Of a stretch of 64,000 nucleotides of DNA, positions 25,888 to 34,891 are shown piece by piece. Position numbers and translations under genes: made by a program. Every line of letters starts with the position of its first letter. The stretch's first letter is position 1. Origin of the DNA: an uncultured Eubacteriales bacterium (GTDB lineage Bacteria; Bacillota; Clostridia; Oscillospirales; Oscillospiraceae); the NCBI GenBank assembly GCA_900544765.1, contig UQWI01000001.1:1-64000 (forward strand), given 5' to 3'. The notes under the pieces were generated by a model. That model saw only the letters and a list, made by a program, of their open reading frames with translations. It did no database searches and was not told where the DNA came from.

Positions 25888-27438
25888 ATGCGAAAAAGCC
25901 TGTTTGCCCTGATTATGGCGTTTGTTCTCTGCCTCAGCCTGGCTACGACGGCCTCGGCCGACGAGCCGCAGAATATGGCGGAGGTAAGGTACAACGACAA
26001 AAAATATACGCTTGTCCTGGGAATGTACGACGAAGGCACAGACAAGATAGACGAATTTTCAGGCGCCGCGTGGCCAACGACCCAGACCGAGCTGGAAAGT
26101 AACGCAGGTCAGGTCAACGCCTTTCCGTTCAGCCAGTTCGCCGTGACGGTGTTTGCAAACATTGATGGCCAAAACAAGAGCGAGGTATCCGAGCCGCTGA
26201 GGAGCGAAATAATCACGTCCGTTGCGTTTTCGGCTGAAAACAATGGCAGCAATTTTATTGCCCGCATTGAGACCTCGCAGGGCAGCGGCCGCTGGTACGC
26301 CGCGCCGTATCTGAGCTATGTTCACAGCAGCGCGGATTTAGTTGCCGATGTTGAAGTGGCTGACAGCAAAACCCGGACGCTCAAGTTTTCTATCAATCAC
26401 GACTGGATGCCCGACGACGTCTACGTCGACCTGAGCCATCTGACAAGTGAAACTGAGCTGCAAAACTACATTAACAACCTTAATGCTGGCAGCCTGAACG
26501 AGAACTATCCAGGCGGTATACTCGGTTTTTACATCCAGCTAGGCCCGTATGACTACGGCGACATCACAATCGACGGCAGCAAAATACCCGCCGAGGCGAT
26601 AGTGATAATGGGCAGCGGGTATAACGACGGGGCCGCGCAGATGACCACGCAGCTCAGCAGCCTGACTATCACGAACAGTAATGTCAGTGACGGCAAAAAG
26701 CAGCAGTCCGTCATATCCGGCATAATATTTGAAAGCGAAGGCAACTCCGGCAGAGTTGCTTTGACGATAAACAACTCCCATGCCTTCTCGAGTATAAGCG
26801 ACTGTTCCTTCAGGGGCTACGATACGGCGATAAGCCTGCCGGCCGGCGCCGAAGTGGGCAGCATATATAACTGCCTGTTCATCGAAAATGACCTGGCTAT
26901 AGGATACGCGAACGCCGTCAGCGGCGTCAACATCTATAACTGCGCGTTTGACGGCAACAAGAACTCCATACGCCTTTCAAATATGCCGGGCAATTCCACC
27001 GCCTACGATTACCGCATCTACCACTGCGACTTCATCAACGGCAACAACTCCGACAAGAAGGACATAGACGCGTCCAAAGCAGTCACGGCGTCCGGCAACT
27101 ACTTCGACCACCCCTCGGACAAAGCCGTCAATAACAAGGCCGACATCAGCCTGCGCTACCTCTCCCCCACCGGCCTGACGCAATACCTTATGTACCGCTT
27201 CGGCTACGACAACAGCCCCGTTGCGGCTCCTGACTGGGCGGGCAAGCTCATAGGCATCGGCTCGGAGGCCGCAAGCGTGACGGTTGATCTGAGCGACGAG
27301 CTGCTCTTCGCCGGCGGCGACGCGCTGATCGACGGAGACAGCTTTGACGGCCGCGACGGCGATCTGACAATAGAAGTAGTAGACGGGGACAATACGTTAG
27401 GCTCCTGGATATTCTCCGCAGAAAGCGAGGGCGAGTGA
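25888..27438 (+). CDS. Secreted right-handed beta-helix protein
   Basis: A 516-residue exported protein. The signal peptide ends TTASA before DEPQ. After about 200 residues come parallel beta-helix repeats (FESEGNSGRVALTINNS, ISDCSFRGYDTAISL, IYNCLFIENDLAIGY, IYNCAFDGNKNSIRL, IYHCDFINGNN), the ladder of Asn/Cys/Phe turns found in pectate-lyase-like and adhesin folds. No catalytic triad is evident, so carbohydrate binding or structure is as likely as lyase activity. The start follows GGAGG by six bases. Its stop codon overlaps the next ATG (TGATG). Confidence 0.82.
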   Translation: MRKSLFALIMAFVLCLSLATTASADEPQNMAEVRYNDKKYTLVLGMYDEGTDKIDEFSGAAWPTTQTELESNAGQVNAFPFSQFAVTVFANIDGQNKSEVSEPLRSEIITSVAFSAENNGSNFIARIETSQGSGRWYAAPYLSYVHSSADLVADVEVADSKTRTLKFSINHDWMPDDVYVDLSHLTSETELQNYINNLNAGSLNENYPGGILGFYIQLGPYDYGDITIDGSKIPAEAIVIMGSGYNDGAAQMTTQLSSLTITNSNVSDGKKQQSVISGIIFESEGNSGRVALTINNSHAFSSISDCSFRGYDTAISLPAGAEVGSIYNCLFIENDLAIGYANAVSGVNIYNCAFDGNKNSIRLSNMPGNSTAYDYRIYHCDFINGNNSDKKDIDASKAVTASGNYFDHPSDKAVNNKADISLRYLSPTGLTQYLMYRFGYDNSPVAAPDWAGKLIGIGSEAASVTVDLSDELLFAGGDALIDGDSFDGRDGDLTIEVVDGDNTLGSWIFSAESEGE

Positions 27439-28496
27439 TGAAAGCAAAAAAGCTCATATTCTACGCTGCCTGCGCTATGGCGCTGAGCCTCGCACTCACG
27501 GCGGGCGCTCTGGCCGACGGCAGCTTCAATGTAGACATCGGCCTCGTCACGAATGCCGACGGCAGCGTCACGGTGACAGTTGAAGACAGCAGCGTCCTGA
27601 CCGAGAAGAAACCCAGCCTGCAAATAGCATTCAATGGTAAAAGCGCATCCGTGCTCCACGAGGGCGAGGTTATCCCCGCGACGGTTAAGAGCGGCACGGC
27701 CACCTTCCAGGTCGATGACGGCGGCAGCTACACAGTTGTCGAGGGGCAGTACAGCCTTACAAGCACTGTAGAGCCCGGATGCACTGACGATGGCGAGTAT
27801 GTCTACACAGGCCCGGGCGGCAAGACCTACACCGAAACCATACCCGCCACGGGCCACGACTTCAGCGACAGGAACAGCCCCACCTGCTTAAACTGCGGCG
27901 AGCCGAACCAAAACTATGTCCCGCCCTACACTCCGCCCGCAGGGCCGGATGAAGACGGGGAGCCGGAACCCGTGCCGCCGGTGTTCGGCGACGTCGGGGA
28001 GGACGAATACTACGCCGACGCCGTTTCGTGGGCGGTGAACGAGGGCATAACCGAGGGCACCGGCGAGGGCACGTTCTCGCCGGATAACGGCTGCTCCCGA
28101 GCCGAAGTGGTGACTTTCCTGTGGCGCGCCGCAGGGCGCCCGGAGCCGGATGGCGGCGGGAACTTCAGCGACGTGGCGGCAGGCTCCTACTATGAAAAGG
28201 CCGTCCAGTGGGCGGCTGATCTCGGCATAACCGAGGGCACAGGTTCAGGCGAGTACAGTCCGGAGCTGACCGTCACGCGTGCCCAGTTCGTCACGTTCCT
28301 CTGGCGTCTGGCCGGGTCTCCGAGCACAAACGCCAGCCCTTTCGCAGACGTGCCCGAGGGCGCGTACTACAGCGGGGCCGTAGCCTGGGCCGTGGCCAAC
28401 GGCATAACCGACGGCACCGGGGAGGAAACTTTCAGCCCTGACAGCCCCTGCACCCGCGCACAGGTAGTGACGTTTATCTACCGCTATTACAACTGA
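27438..28496 (+). CDS. S-layer homology protein with three SLH domains
   Basis: A 352-residue exported protein: signal peptide (LALTAGALA), a short beta-rich domain, a Cys-x2-Cys stretch preceded by GYH-like sequence (ATGHDFSDRNSPTCLNCG), a Pro-rich linker, then three SLH domains at about 184-350 (FGDVGEDEYYADAV, FSDVAAGSYYEKAV, FADVPEGAYYSGAV). The SLH triplet binds pyruvylated secondary cell-wall polymer. It is translationally coupled to the beta-helix gene and may tether it. Confidence 0.92.
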   Translation: MKAKKLIFYAACAMALSLALTAGALADGSFNVDIGLVTNADGSVTVTVEDSSVLTEKKPSLQIAFNGKSASVLHEGEVIPATVKSGTATFQVDDGGSYTVVEGQYSLTSTVEPGCTDDGEYVYTGPGGKTYTETIPATGHDFSDRNSPTCLNCGEPNQNYVPPYTPPAGPDEDGEPEPVPPVFGDVGEDEYYADAVSWAVNEGITEGTGEGTFSPDNGCSRAEVVTFLWRAAGRPEPDGGGNFSDVAAGSYYEKAVQWAADLGITEGTGSGEYSPELTVTRAQFVTFLWRLAGSPSTNASPFADVPEGAYYSGAVAWAVANGITDGTGEETFSPDSPCTRAQVVTFIYRYYN

Positions 28497-28505
28497 ACAC
28501 GCAAT

Positions 28506-28545
28506 GGCAAAGGCCTCCGTATGGCTGCATACGGAGGCCTTTGCC
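28506..28545. terminator. Strong bidirectional terminator
   Basis: An 18-bp perfect stem (GGCAAAGGCCTCCGTATG and its complement) with a four-base loop sits between the SLH gene and the convergent sipL-like gene. Confidence 0.88.
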
Positions 28546-30062
28546 TATCTAGCTGTCGGTATCAGCAGTACGCGGCCGGTGAGCTTTTCGCCGTCGGCGA
28601 GGCCGTTCAGCTCTGTTATAAGCGCGGCGGTGGAGTGATAGCGTTTGCCCAGCGTCCAGAGGGAATCCTCTCCGCTTGCGCGTATCACGGTCACAGACGG
28701 CCTCTCTTCGGCGCCCTCTGACTCTACCGGCTCCACGGAGGCTATCTGCGTAAACAGGGACTTGCGCGCACACACAAGCTCAAAGTCGACCACAACACGC
28801 ACGTCTATGCCACCCTGGGATATGGCAGCGCTGCTCTCCGCACAGGAGGCGCGCACGCTCTCCGCATACTCGCCCTCCGCCAGCTCGCTGGGAGCCTCGC
28901 AGGTCAGACGGCGCATAGCGGAGTAGACCCCGCCGTCACTGGCCATATATATGACCGTAACGGCCACCGGGCAGTGCAGTGTGCCGCCCTCGCACTCCGC
29001 CGTGCCCGTGCGGCATATGATGCGGCATATGCTGACCGGAGACGGCACGGCGGTCAATGTCTCATTTACAGACGCGCGCACGGTGCTGCGGCGCTGGATA
29101 CAGCTGATTTCTAACTGTGAACGTCCTATATCCAGCTCGCAGGCGTTGCTGTAGCAATCGGCCATGCACTGAACACGGACGCTGTCGGTGCACACGCACT
29201 GACTGACAAGGTGGAACTCGGCGGATATGCCGCGCTCTCCTCCGGCCAGCGTTATCGGCTCCACATACTCTGCGGTGAGCAGGGTATATATGCTGCAATC
29301 GGGACTTGCGAAATCTGTTTCGGCGTCTATCATTTGCGAGAACTCGGTCTCAAATCCCGCCTGACACAGCTCGCCGCTGTTCTCGGCCTCGTATAGCACG
29401 CTGAGCTTCACCGTGCCGTTGAAAATCAGCTTTGAACCAACGCTCCTGACGGTGCCGGGGACTATCTCCGCCGAGTGCCAGAGCAGCTCGCCGATTGGCA
29501 GCAGTCCGGGCTGAAGCCGGTACTCGTCCGAAACAACGAAGGTTTTTTCCTTTACGCAGACTACCGGGCTTATCGCCGTGGACTCAGCAAGGGTTTCAAC
29601 GCTCTCTGCCCCGTCGCCCTCCAGCCCGGTCGTCACCTCGAGCTGCGTATGGTTGTAACATGCGATGTACACGTTTACTACCGCGCGCACCAATAATTTG
29701 CGCGGGTTGAGAGTGCGCGCGTCTATGTTGGTGACGGTCAGCATGGCAACCACCGTGCTCTCGTCTGTGACATTGGGTGCATCTACGCTCACGTCAATAG
29801 GTATTGAAGCCGTGAGCGAGCAGGCGCCCTTGCCTCCCTCCGGAGAGTAGAGCACGGTGGCGTTCACTCCCGCCGAGACGGACACCCTGCCGTCAGTGAC
29901 GTCCTTGCTCCGGATAATGACTACCCCTTCGGCACAGAGTATGCGCTCTACGTCCGGCATAGTGTCCGGGACAACGGTCTCGGCGGCCTCTTCCACCGGC
30001 ATAGAGTACTCAAAAACCTTTTCACAGCAGTCGATGCCGCTGCGCTTGACACATATGTCCAT
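28545..30062 (-). CDS. sipL: SipL-like spore coat morphogenesis protein (DUF3794 and LysM)
   Basis: A 505-residue protein with repeated DUF3794/SPOCS domains (first copy has FEYSMPVEEAAETVVPDTMPD; later copies repeat the LCAEGVVI and CRIICRTGTAECEGG type blocks). A C-terminal LysM (about residues 455-505) contains DSLWTLGKRYHSTAALITELNGL. This architecture is that of Clostridioides SipL, which binds SpoIVA and anchors the coat to the forespore. The start at 30062 has GGGGAGA upstream. Expected to be made in the mother cell under sigma-E. Confidence 0.87.
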   Translation of the reverse strand: MDICVKRSGIDCCEKVFEYSMPVEEAAETVVPDTMPDVERILCAEGVVIIRSKDVTDGRVSVSAGVNATVLYSPEGGKGACSLTASIPIDVSVDAPNVTDESTVVAMLTVTNIDARTLNPRKLLVRAVVNVYIACYNHTQLEVTTGLEGDGAESVETLAESTAISPVVCVKEKTFVVSDEYRLQPGLLPIGELLWHSAEIVPGTVRSVGSKLIFNGTVKLSVLYEAENSGELCQAGFETEFSQMIDAETDFASPDCSIYTLLTAEYVEPITLAGGERGISAEFHLVSQCVCTDSVRVQCMADCYSNACELDIGRSQLEISCIQRRSTVRASVNETLTAVPSPVSICRIICRTGTAECEGGTLHCPVAVTVIYMASDGGVYSAMRRLTCEAPSELAEGEYAESVRASCAESSAAISQGGIDVRVVVDFELVCARKSLFTQIASVEPVESEGAEERPSVTVIRASGEDSLWTLGKRYHSTAALITELNGLADGEKLTGRVLLIPTAR

Positions 30063-30204
30063 GGTATCTCCCCTCGTAAGAAGTTTCACTCAATTTTATG
30101 AGGGGCACCCCGGACATATTACTCCCCGCCTATGTGCAATCTCAAAAGAAAGCGAGAAATACACGCCGGCAGCTTTATTACCAGTATCCGCATTGAAATA
30201 CCTC

Positions 30205-30369
30205 CTAACCGCAGCTCCTAAGGAGCCAGATGCCGCCAACTATAAGCGCAATGGCGAGCGCGAACCACCAGAACCCGGCCGGCAGAATGAGCGCCAGGAT
30301 TATAACTACTCCAGCCAATATGACCAGCCAGCCAATTGCAGGCCCTCTCCTGCGCCTTCGCCTGCCCAA
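30205..30369 (-). CDS. Small membrane protein, 54 aa
   Basis: A frame of 54 codons, TTG start at 30369, after an AGGGGG site that is part of a hairpin. It has a basic N-terminus of six consecutive arginines (GRRRRRRGPAIGW) and then two hydrophobic segments separated by LPAGFWW, ending IWLLRSCG. The Trp-rich double-helix layout looks real and I recall similar short proteins in related Clostridia; no function known. It lies between rsgA and sipL. Nothing else is visible in 30063-30204. Confidence 0.6.
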   Translation of the reverse strand: MGRRRRRRGPAIGWLVILAGVVIILALILPAGFWWFALAIALIVGGIWLLRSCG

Positions 30370-30378
30370 AATAAACCA

Positions 30379-30410
30379 CCCCCTGCGTACAACTCATTAT
30401 ACGCAGGGGG
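30379..30410 (-). terminator. Terminator or attenuator after rsgA
   Basis: CCCCCTGCGTA and TACGCAGGGGG form an 11-bp stem with a 10-base loop, followed on the minus strand by GGTTTATTTT. It would end the rsgA operon, yet its 3' arm contains the only ribosome-binding site for the 54-aa gene, so read-through and translation may be linked. Confidence 0.7.
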
Positions 30411-30424
30411 CGTGTACTATGTTC

Positions 30425-31303
30425 TTATTTCTGCTCCCATTCCTTATACTGGGCGCTTATCTCGTACAGTCGGCAATAGCTCTCGTATCTGCTGCGGGCA
30501 ATTTTGCCCTCATCAAGCGCCTCCCGCACCGCACACTCCGGCTCTTTGCGGTGGGCGCAGTCGTCAAAGCGGCACTTCCCTATGTACGGCTCAAACTCCG
30601 GGAAAGTGTATTGCAGCTCATCCTTGGGAATAGGCGGCATCTGCTCCACGTCGAAGGAGGCGAAGCCCGGCGTATCCGCGCAGTAGCCTCCGGCCACAGG
30701 GAAGATTTCAACGTGACGGGTTGTGTGCTTGCCGCGGCCAAGCTTTTCGCTGACAGCACCTGTTTTTAGCGCGAGTCCCGGCTCAAGCGCGTTGAGTATA
30801 CTGCTCTTGCCAACGCCGGAATTCCCGGAAAAGGCGCAGACCTTGCCATTGATGCACACGGCCAGCTCCTCTATTCCCTCACCGGTCACGGCGCTGGTTT
30901 CTATAACACGGTACGGCGTCGCGGCGTATATGTCCGCAAGCCTGTGCGAATCCGTGGCGTCGGACTTGTTAATACAGATGACGACCTCGCAGCCGTTGTG
31001 CTCGGCCGTGCTCGTGACGCGGTCTATGAGGAACGGGTCGGTTACCGGTTCAACCTCGCTGGCAACGGCTATAAGCACGTCTATGTTGGCCACGGCGGGC
31101 CTGACGAAGTAGTTCTTGCGTTCCAGCACTTGGTCCACGCGGCCCTTGCCCTGGGCATCTAACGAAACAACAACGCGGTCTCCTACCAGCGGGCTCGTGC
31201 CGTCCAGGCGGAAACGGCCGCGCGCCCTGCACTCGACCGTTTCGCTGCCGGTTCTGACGTAATAGAAGCCGCTCAGGGCCTTGATTATCACGCCCTCAGG
31301 CAA
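30425..31303 (-). CDS. rsgA: Ribosome small-subunit GTPase RsgA
   Basis: A 292-residue protein with an OB fold, a circularly permuted GTPase (G4 CINKSD comes before G1 FSGNSGVGKSS and G3 CADTPG), and a zinc-binding C-terminus (CRFDDCAHRKEPECAV). It tests maturation of the 30S subunit. It lies 20 bases after prkC, as in many Firmicutes. Confidence 0.95.
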   Translation of the reverse strand: MPEGVIIKALSGFYYVRTGSETVECRARGRFRLDGTSPLVGDRVVVSLDAQGKGRVDQVLERKNYFVRPAVANIDVLIAVASEVEPVTDPFLIDRVTSTAEHNGCEVVICINKSDATDSHRLADIYAATPYRVIETSAVTGEGIEELAVCINGKVCAFSGNSGVGKSSILNALEPGLALKTGAVSEKLGRGKHTTRHVEIFPVAGGYCADTPGFASFDVEQMPPIPKDELQYTFPEFEPYIGKCRFDDCAHRKEPECAVREALDEGKIARSRYESYCRLYEISAQYKEWEQK

Positions 31304-31323
31304 AACTCAATCCCCCTCTAACT

Positions 31324-33072
31324 TCACTCATCCGGCGTAACCTGCGGCTCGTTTGTCGGTGACGGCGTTGGCGTTTCTGCCGGTCCGGTAGAAACCCAGA
31401 TGTAAATTCTGGTGTGTTCCTCAACCGGTTCGTAGGCGTCTATACTCTGACGTATGACCGTACCCTCATCCTGCTCGCTCTCTATATACGTCGTATCGGC
31501 GTAGGTCAGGTTGTTGTTGTGCAGAATGTTGATGGCCTCGCTCTCGGTATATCCAACGAGGTTTGGCATGGTTATGGTGTGCTCTGCCGGGCCTGAGCTG
31601 ACTGTGACGATGACGGTGGAGCCCTCTGCAAGAGGCTCGCCGGGTCCCGGAGAGGTGGAAATGACGTAGTTCTCTGTGACGGTGTCGCTCGGAGCGGTTT
31701 CAATTTCGTAAGTGAAGCCGGCGGCCTGCAGCTCTGTTATGGCCTCGGCGCGCGAGTGGTTAAGGACGTCGGGGACGTTGGCCTCACGCACGCCGGTGCT
31801 GACAGTTAGAGTAACGCTTATACCCTCTGGGACAATCATAAGGCTGCGGCCGGCCTCAGGGTCCTGGGAAATTATCTGGCCCTCAGGTATGGTCGGGTCG
31901 ATAGAATAGGTCACGGTGAAGCTGTAAATGTTACGGTAGGAGCTGTTGTTGACAACGTCCTCATAGTCCTGGCCGACAAAACTGGGCAGCTCTATGCGCT
32001 CAGCGGTACTGAAAATGTCGCGCAGCCAGTAATTCCAGAGGAAAACGAACACGGCTATCATGAATACCAGCACGCCTACAGCGCCGCTCATTATGCTCAC
32101 CTTGCGCGAGCGCTTGCGGCGGCGGGCGTATTTGGCCTTGGTCATCTCGCCCGTGTTGCCTATTGGGCGCACATCGGGTATTACATCCGCATAGTCGTCA
32201 GCGTACTCCTCGCTGACCATACGTCCCGCTGCGGCCTGCTGCGCACGGAAGGCCTCCAAATCAGAAAGCAGCTCCGATGCGCTCTGATAGCGCTCGTTTA
32301 TGTCTGCGTTCATTGCCTTCAGCGTGATACGCGCAAGCTCGTCAGGTATTTCAGGGTTGAGGTCCTGAGGCGGCACTGCGATACCGGTTATATGCTTGAG
32401 CGCAATCTGCTCTGCGGTGTCCCCGTCGTACGGCATGCGGCCGGTGAGCATCTCGTACATAACCACGCCGAGGGAGTAGATATCGCTCCTCGGGTCCGGC
32501 GTACCGCCGCGCGCCTGTTCCGGCGCGATATAGTGCACCGAGCCAACAGTCTGAGCGCTGCGCTGCTCCTGGGCGCTCTCGAGCGCGGCTATGCCGAAGT
32601 CGGCGACCTTGATAGTGCCGTCACGCAGTATCATTATATTCTGCGGCTTGATGTCGCGGTGGACAATGCCTTTAGAGTGTGCGTGGTCGAGCGCCTTGCT
32701 TATCTGGGTGGAGAAGTGCAGGGCCTCCTTCCAGCCAAGCGTACCCTTGCGCTGCATGTACTGCATAAGGGTCACGCCCTCTATCAGCTCCATTACGATG
32801 TACTCCACAGAGTCTGAGTGGCTGACGTCATAGACGGAGACGATGTTGGGGTGAGAGAGCATGGCCACTGCCTGCGCCTCAGTCTGGAAGCGGCGGCGGA
32901 ATTCATCGTCGCGCGCGAGCTCCTCCCTCAATATCTTAACGGCCACAAAGCGGTTGAGCCGGTTGTCGGTGGCTTTGTACACCACCGCCATGCCGCCGGC
33001 GCCTATGACCTCCTGTATTTCATATCTGTCGTCCAGGGTGGTACCCAAGTACTTGTCCATATTGGTGTCCAT
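31324..33072 (-). CDS. prkC: PASTA-domain Ser/Thr kinase PrkC/StkP
   Basis: A 582-residue membrane kinase. Kinase domain about residues 15-275: glycine loop GAGGMAVVYKA, VAVKIL lysine, catalytic HRDIKPQN and VADFGIA. One transmembrane helix (about 330-352), then three extracellular PASTA domains (about 365-565) that bind muropeptides or lipid II, then a Thr/Pro-rich end. Start at 33072 with GGAGGAA upstream. It pairs with phosphatase PrpC to control wall growth, dormancy exit and metabolism. Confidence 0.95.
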   Translation of the reverse strand: MDTNMDKYLGTTLDDRYEIQEVIGAGGMAVVYKATDNRLNRFVAVKILREELARDDEFRRRFQTEAQAVAMLSHPNIVSVYDVSHSDSVEYIVMELIEGVTLMQYMQRKGTLGWKEALHFSTQISKALDHAHSKGIVHRDIKPQNIMILRDGTIKVADFGIAALESAQEQRSAQTVGSVHYIAPEQARGGTPDPRSDIYSLGVVMYEMLTGRMPYDGDTAEQIALKHITGIAVPPQDLNPEIPDELARITLKAMNADINERYQSASELLSDLEAFRAQQAAAGRMVSEEYADDYADVIPDVRPIGNTGEMTKAKYARRRKRSRKVSIMSGAVGVLVFMIAVFVFLWNYWLRDIFSTAERIELPSFVGQDYEDVVNNSSYRNIYSFTVTYSIDPTIPEGQIISQDPEAGRSLMIVPEGISVTLTVSTGVREANVPDVLNHSRAEAITELQAAGFTYEIETAPSDTVTENYVISTSPGPGEPLAEGSTVIVTVSSGPAEHTITMPNLVGYTESEAINILHNNNLTYADTTYIESEQDEGTVIRQSIDAYEPVEEHTRIYIWVSTGPAETPTPSPTNEPQVTPDE

Positions 33073-33095
33073 TGCTTCCTCCATACGCTTCGGAG

Positions 33096-33833
33096 TTATT
33101 TGGAAATGATAACTATTGTGACGTTGTCCCTCGCCTCGCGCGCAAGGGCGTTGCCCATCAACGCGCGTCCCAGGGAAAGCGGGTCTGTATTCCGGCGCGA
33201 GAGGGCGAATATCTCGTCGTCCTCAAGCATGTTAGTTAAGCCGTCGGAGCACAGCAGCAGCATGTTGCCCCGCTGCAGCTTCGGGGTAAATATATCGCAA
33301 GGCACCAGCTCGTTTACGCCGAGCGCCCTCGTTATCACATTGCGCCGGGGATGATTCCGCGCTTGTTGGGGCGTTATCTCGCCACGGTCTACCATATCCT
33401 GTACAAGCGAGTGGTCACGCGTGACCTGGGTCATTTGTTTCCTAGTCAGCTTGTAGCAGCGGCTGTCCCCCACATTGAGCACATATGCCGCCTCGCCGTA
33501 TATGACGGCGGAGACCAACGTGGTGCCCATCCCTGTGTAGTCGGTATCAAAACAGGAGTATGAGTAAATCATATGGTTGGCGACATCGCAGGCCGCACTC
33601 ATCATTGCTTTGATATCCGGCTTTCTCTTCTTATTTGCGATTATCCGCGCCCTCAATTCGGCGACATAGGTCTTGGCGGCCAAATCGCTGGCTATGTTGC
33701 CGGCTTTCTCGCCGCCCATGCCGTCGCAGAGCACGGCAATCAGGCAATCATAGCTGTCCAGTCTCTCTATGAGGAAGCTGTCCTGGTTGTCACGCCGCAC
33801 AGCTCCCCTGTCTGTGATGCCAAAGCTGTTCAT
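33096..33833 (-). CDS. prpC: PP2C-family Ser/Thr phosphatase PrpC/Stp1
   Basis: A 245-residue cytosolic phosphatase with the PP2C metal motifs RRDNQDSF, AVLCDGMGGEKAGN and LLLCSDGLTN and a C-terminal DNVTIVI. It reverses PrkC phosphorylation. Its ATG overlaps the rlmN stop codon (TAATG), and prkC follows. Confidence 0.95.
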   Translation of the reverse strand: MNSFGITDRGAVRRDNQDSFLIERLDSYDCLIAVLCDGMGGEKAGNIASDLAAKTYVAELRARIIANKKRKPDIKAMMSAACDVANHMIYSYSCFDTDYTGMGTTLVSAVIYGEAAYVLNVGDSRCYKLTRKQMTQVTRDHSLVQDMVDRGEITPQQARNHPRRNVITRALGVNELVPCDIFTPKLQRGNMLLLCSDGLTNMLEDDEIFALSRRNTDPLSLGRALMGNALAREARDNVTIVIISK

Positions 33834-34891
33834 TAGCCCACCGTTTCTGCGGCCTTAGCGTCCGCGGTCTTTTTCCTCAACTGCCCACAGGATGCATCAA
33901 TATCCCCGCCCAGTCTGCGCCGCACCGTAACATTCACGCCCTCACGCTCAAGCAGCTTCTTAAACTCCTTCAGCCGCTCCGGAGGTGTGGGCTCAAAAGA
34001 GCGCTCGTCCACATGGTTCAGGGGTATGAGATTGACGTGCGCAGACACACGCCTGGCGTACTTAGCCAGCAGCAGCGCCTGCTCGTCTGAGTCGTTCACG
34101 CCGTCTATCATCGCATATTCAAACGAAATGCGGCGTCCGGTCTTTTTGAAATACGCCTCGCACGAGTCCATGAGCCGGGCCACTCCCCTGCCGCGGTTTG
34201 CGGGCATAATCTTGGAGCGGGTCTCGTCGTCCGGCGCGTGGAGCGATACCGATAAAGTTAATTGTAAATTAAGCTCGGCCAGTTTGTCAAATTTTTCGGT
34301 CAGGCCGCAGGTGGAAAGGGATATGTGGCGCATTCCTATGTTCATCCCGTCCGGGTGATTCACGAGCTGCAGGAACTTCATGACGTTGTCAAAGTTGTCC
34401 AGAGGCTCTCCTATGCCCATGAGCACTATGTGCCCTATCTTGAGCCCAGACTCCTTCTCGGAGAACATGACCTCTTCCAGCATTTCACCCGCGTCCAGAT
34501 TGCGCACAAGGCCGCCTATGGTCGAAGCGCAGAAGGCGCAGCCCTGACGGCATCCGACCTGAGTGGAGATACAGATGCTGTTGCCGTAGTGGTAGCGCAT
34601 GACGACGGTTTCCACGGCATTGCCGTCCCTGAGGCCCCACAGATACTTCACGGTGCCGTCCTCGTCAGAGACCTGCTTCCTCTCGGCCTTGGGGGCGTAG
34701 AGATAGTATTTCCCGTCCAGTGCGCTCCGCAGCTGCTTCGGCAGGTTTGTCATCTCATCAAAGCTCTCTGCTCCGCGCGAGACCCAGTCAAAGACCTGCT
34801 TTGCCCTGTAGGCGGGCTGGCCCATGGCCTTGAGCTCTTCGGCTATCTCCCCGGGCAATAGCGCCCTTAAATTGATTTTACCATCCTGCAT
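33833..34891 (-). CDS. rlmN: 23S rRNA A2503 methyltransferase RlmN
   Basis: A 352-residue radical-SAM enzyme. The cluster motif is CRQGCAFCAST, with upstream STQVG and downstream GIGEPLDNFDNV and the methyl-carrying cysteine region near the C-terminus (RRRLGGDIDASCGQL). It methylates A2503 of 23S rRNA and A37 of some tRNAs. Overlaps the rsmB end by 25 bases. Confidence 0.96.
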   Translation of the reverse strand: MQDGKINLRALLPGEIAEELKAMGQPAYRAKQVFDWVSRGAESFDEMTNLPKQLRSALDGKYYLYAPKAERKQVSDEDGTVKYLWGLRDGNAVETVVMRYHYGNSICISTQVGCRQGCAFCASTIGGLVRNLDAGEMLEEVMFSEKESGLKIGHIVLMGIGEPLDNFDNVMKFLQLVNHPDGMNIGMRHISLSTCGLTEKFDKLAELNLQLTLSVSLHAPDDETRSKIMPANRGRGVARLMDSCEAYFKKTGRRISFEYAMIDGVNDSDEQALLLAKYARRVSAHVNLIPLNHVDERSFEPTPPERLKEFKKLLEREGVNVTVRRRLGGDIDASCGQLRKKTADAKAAETVG

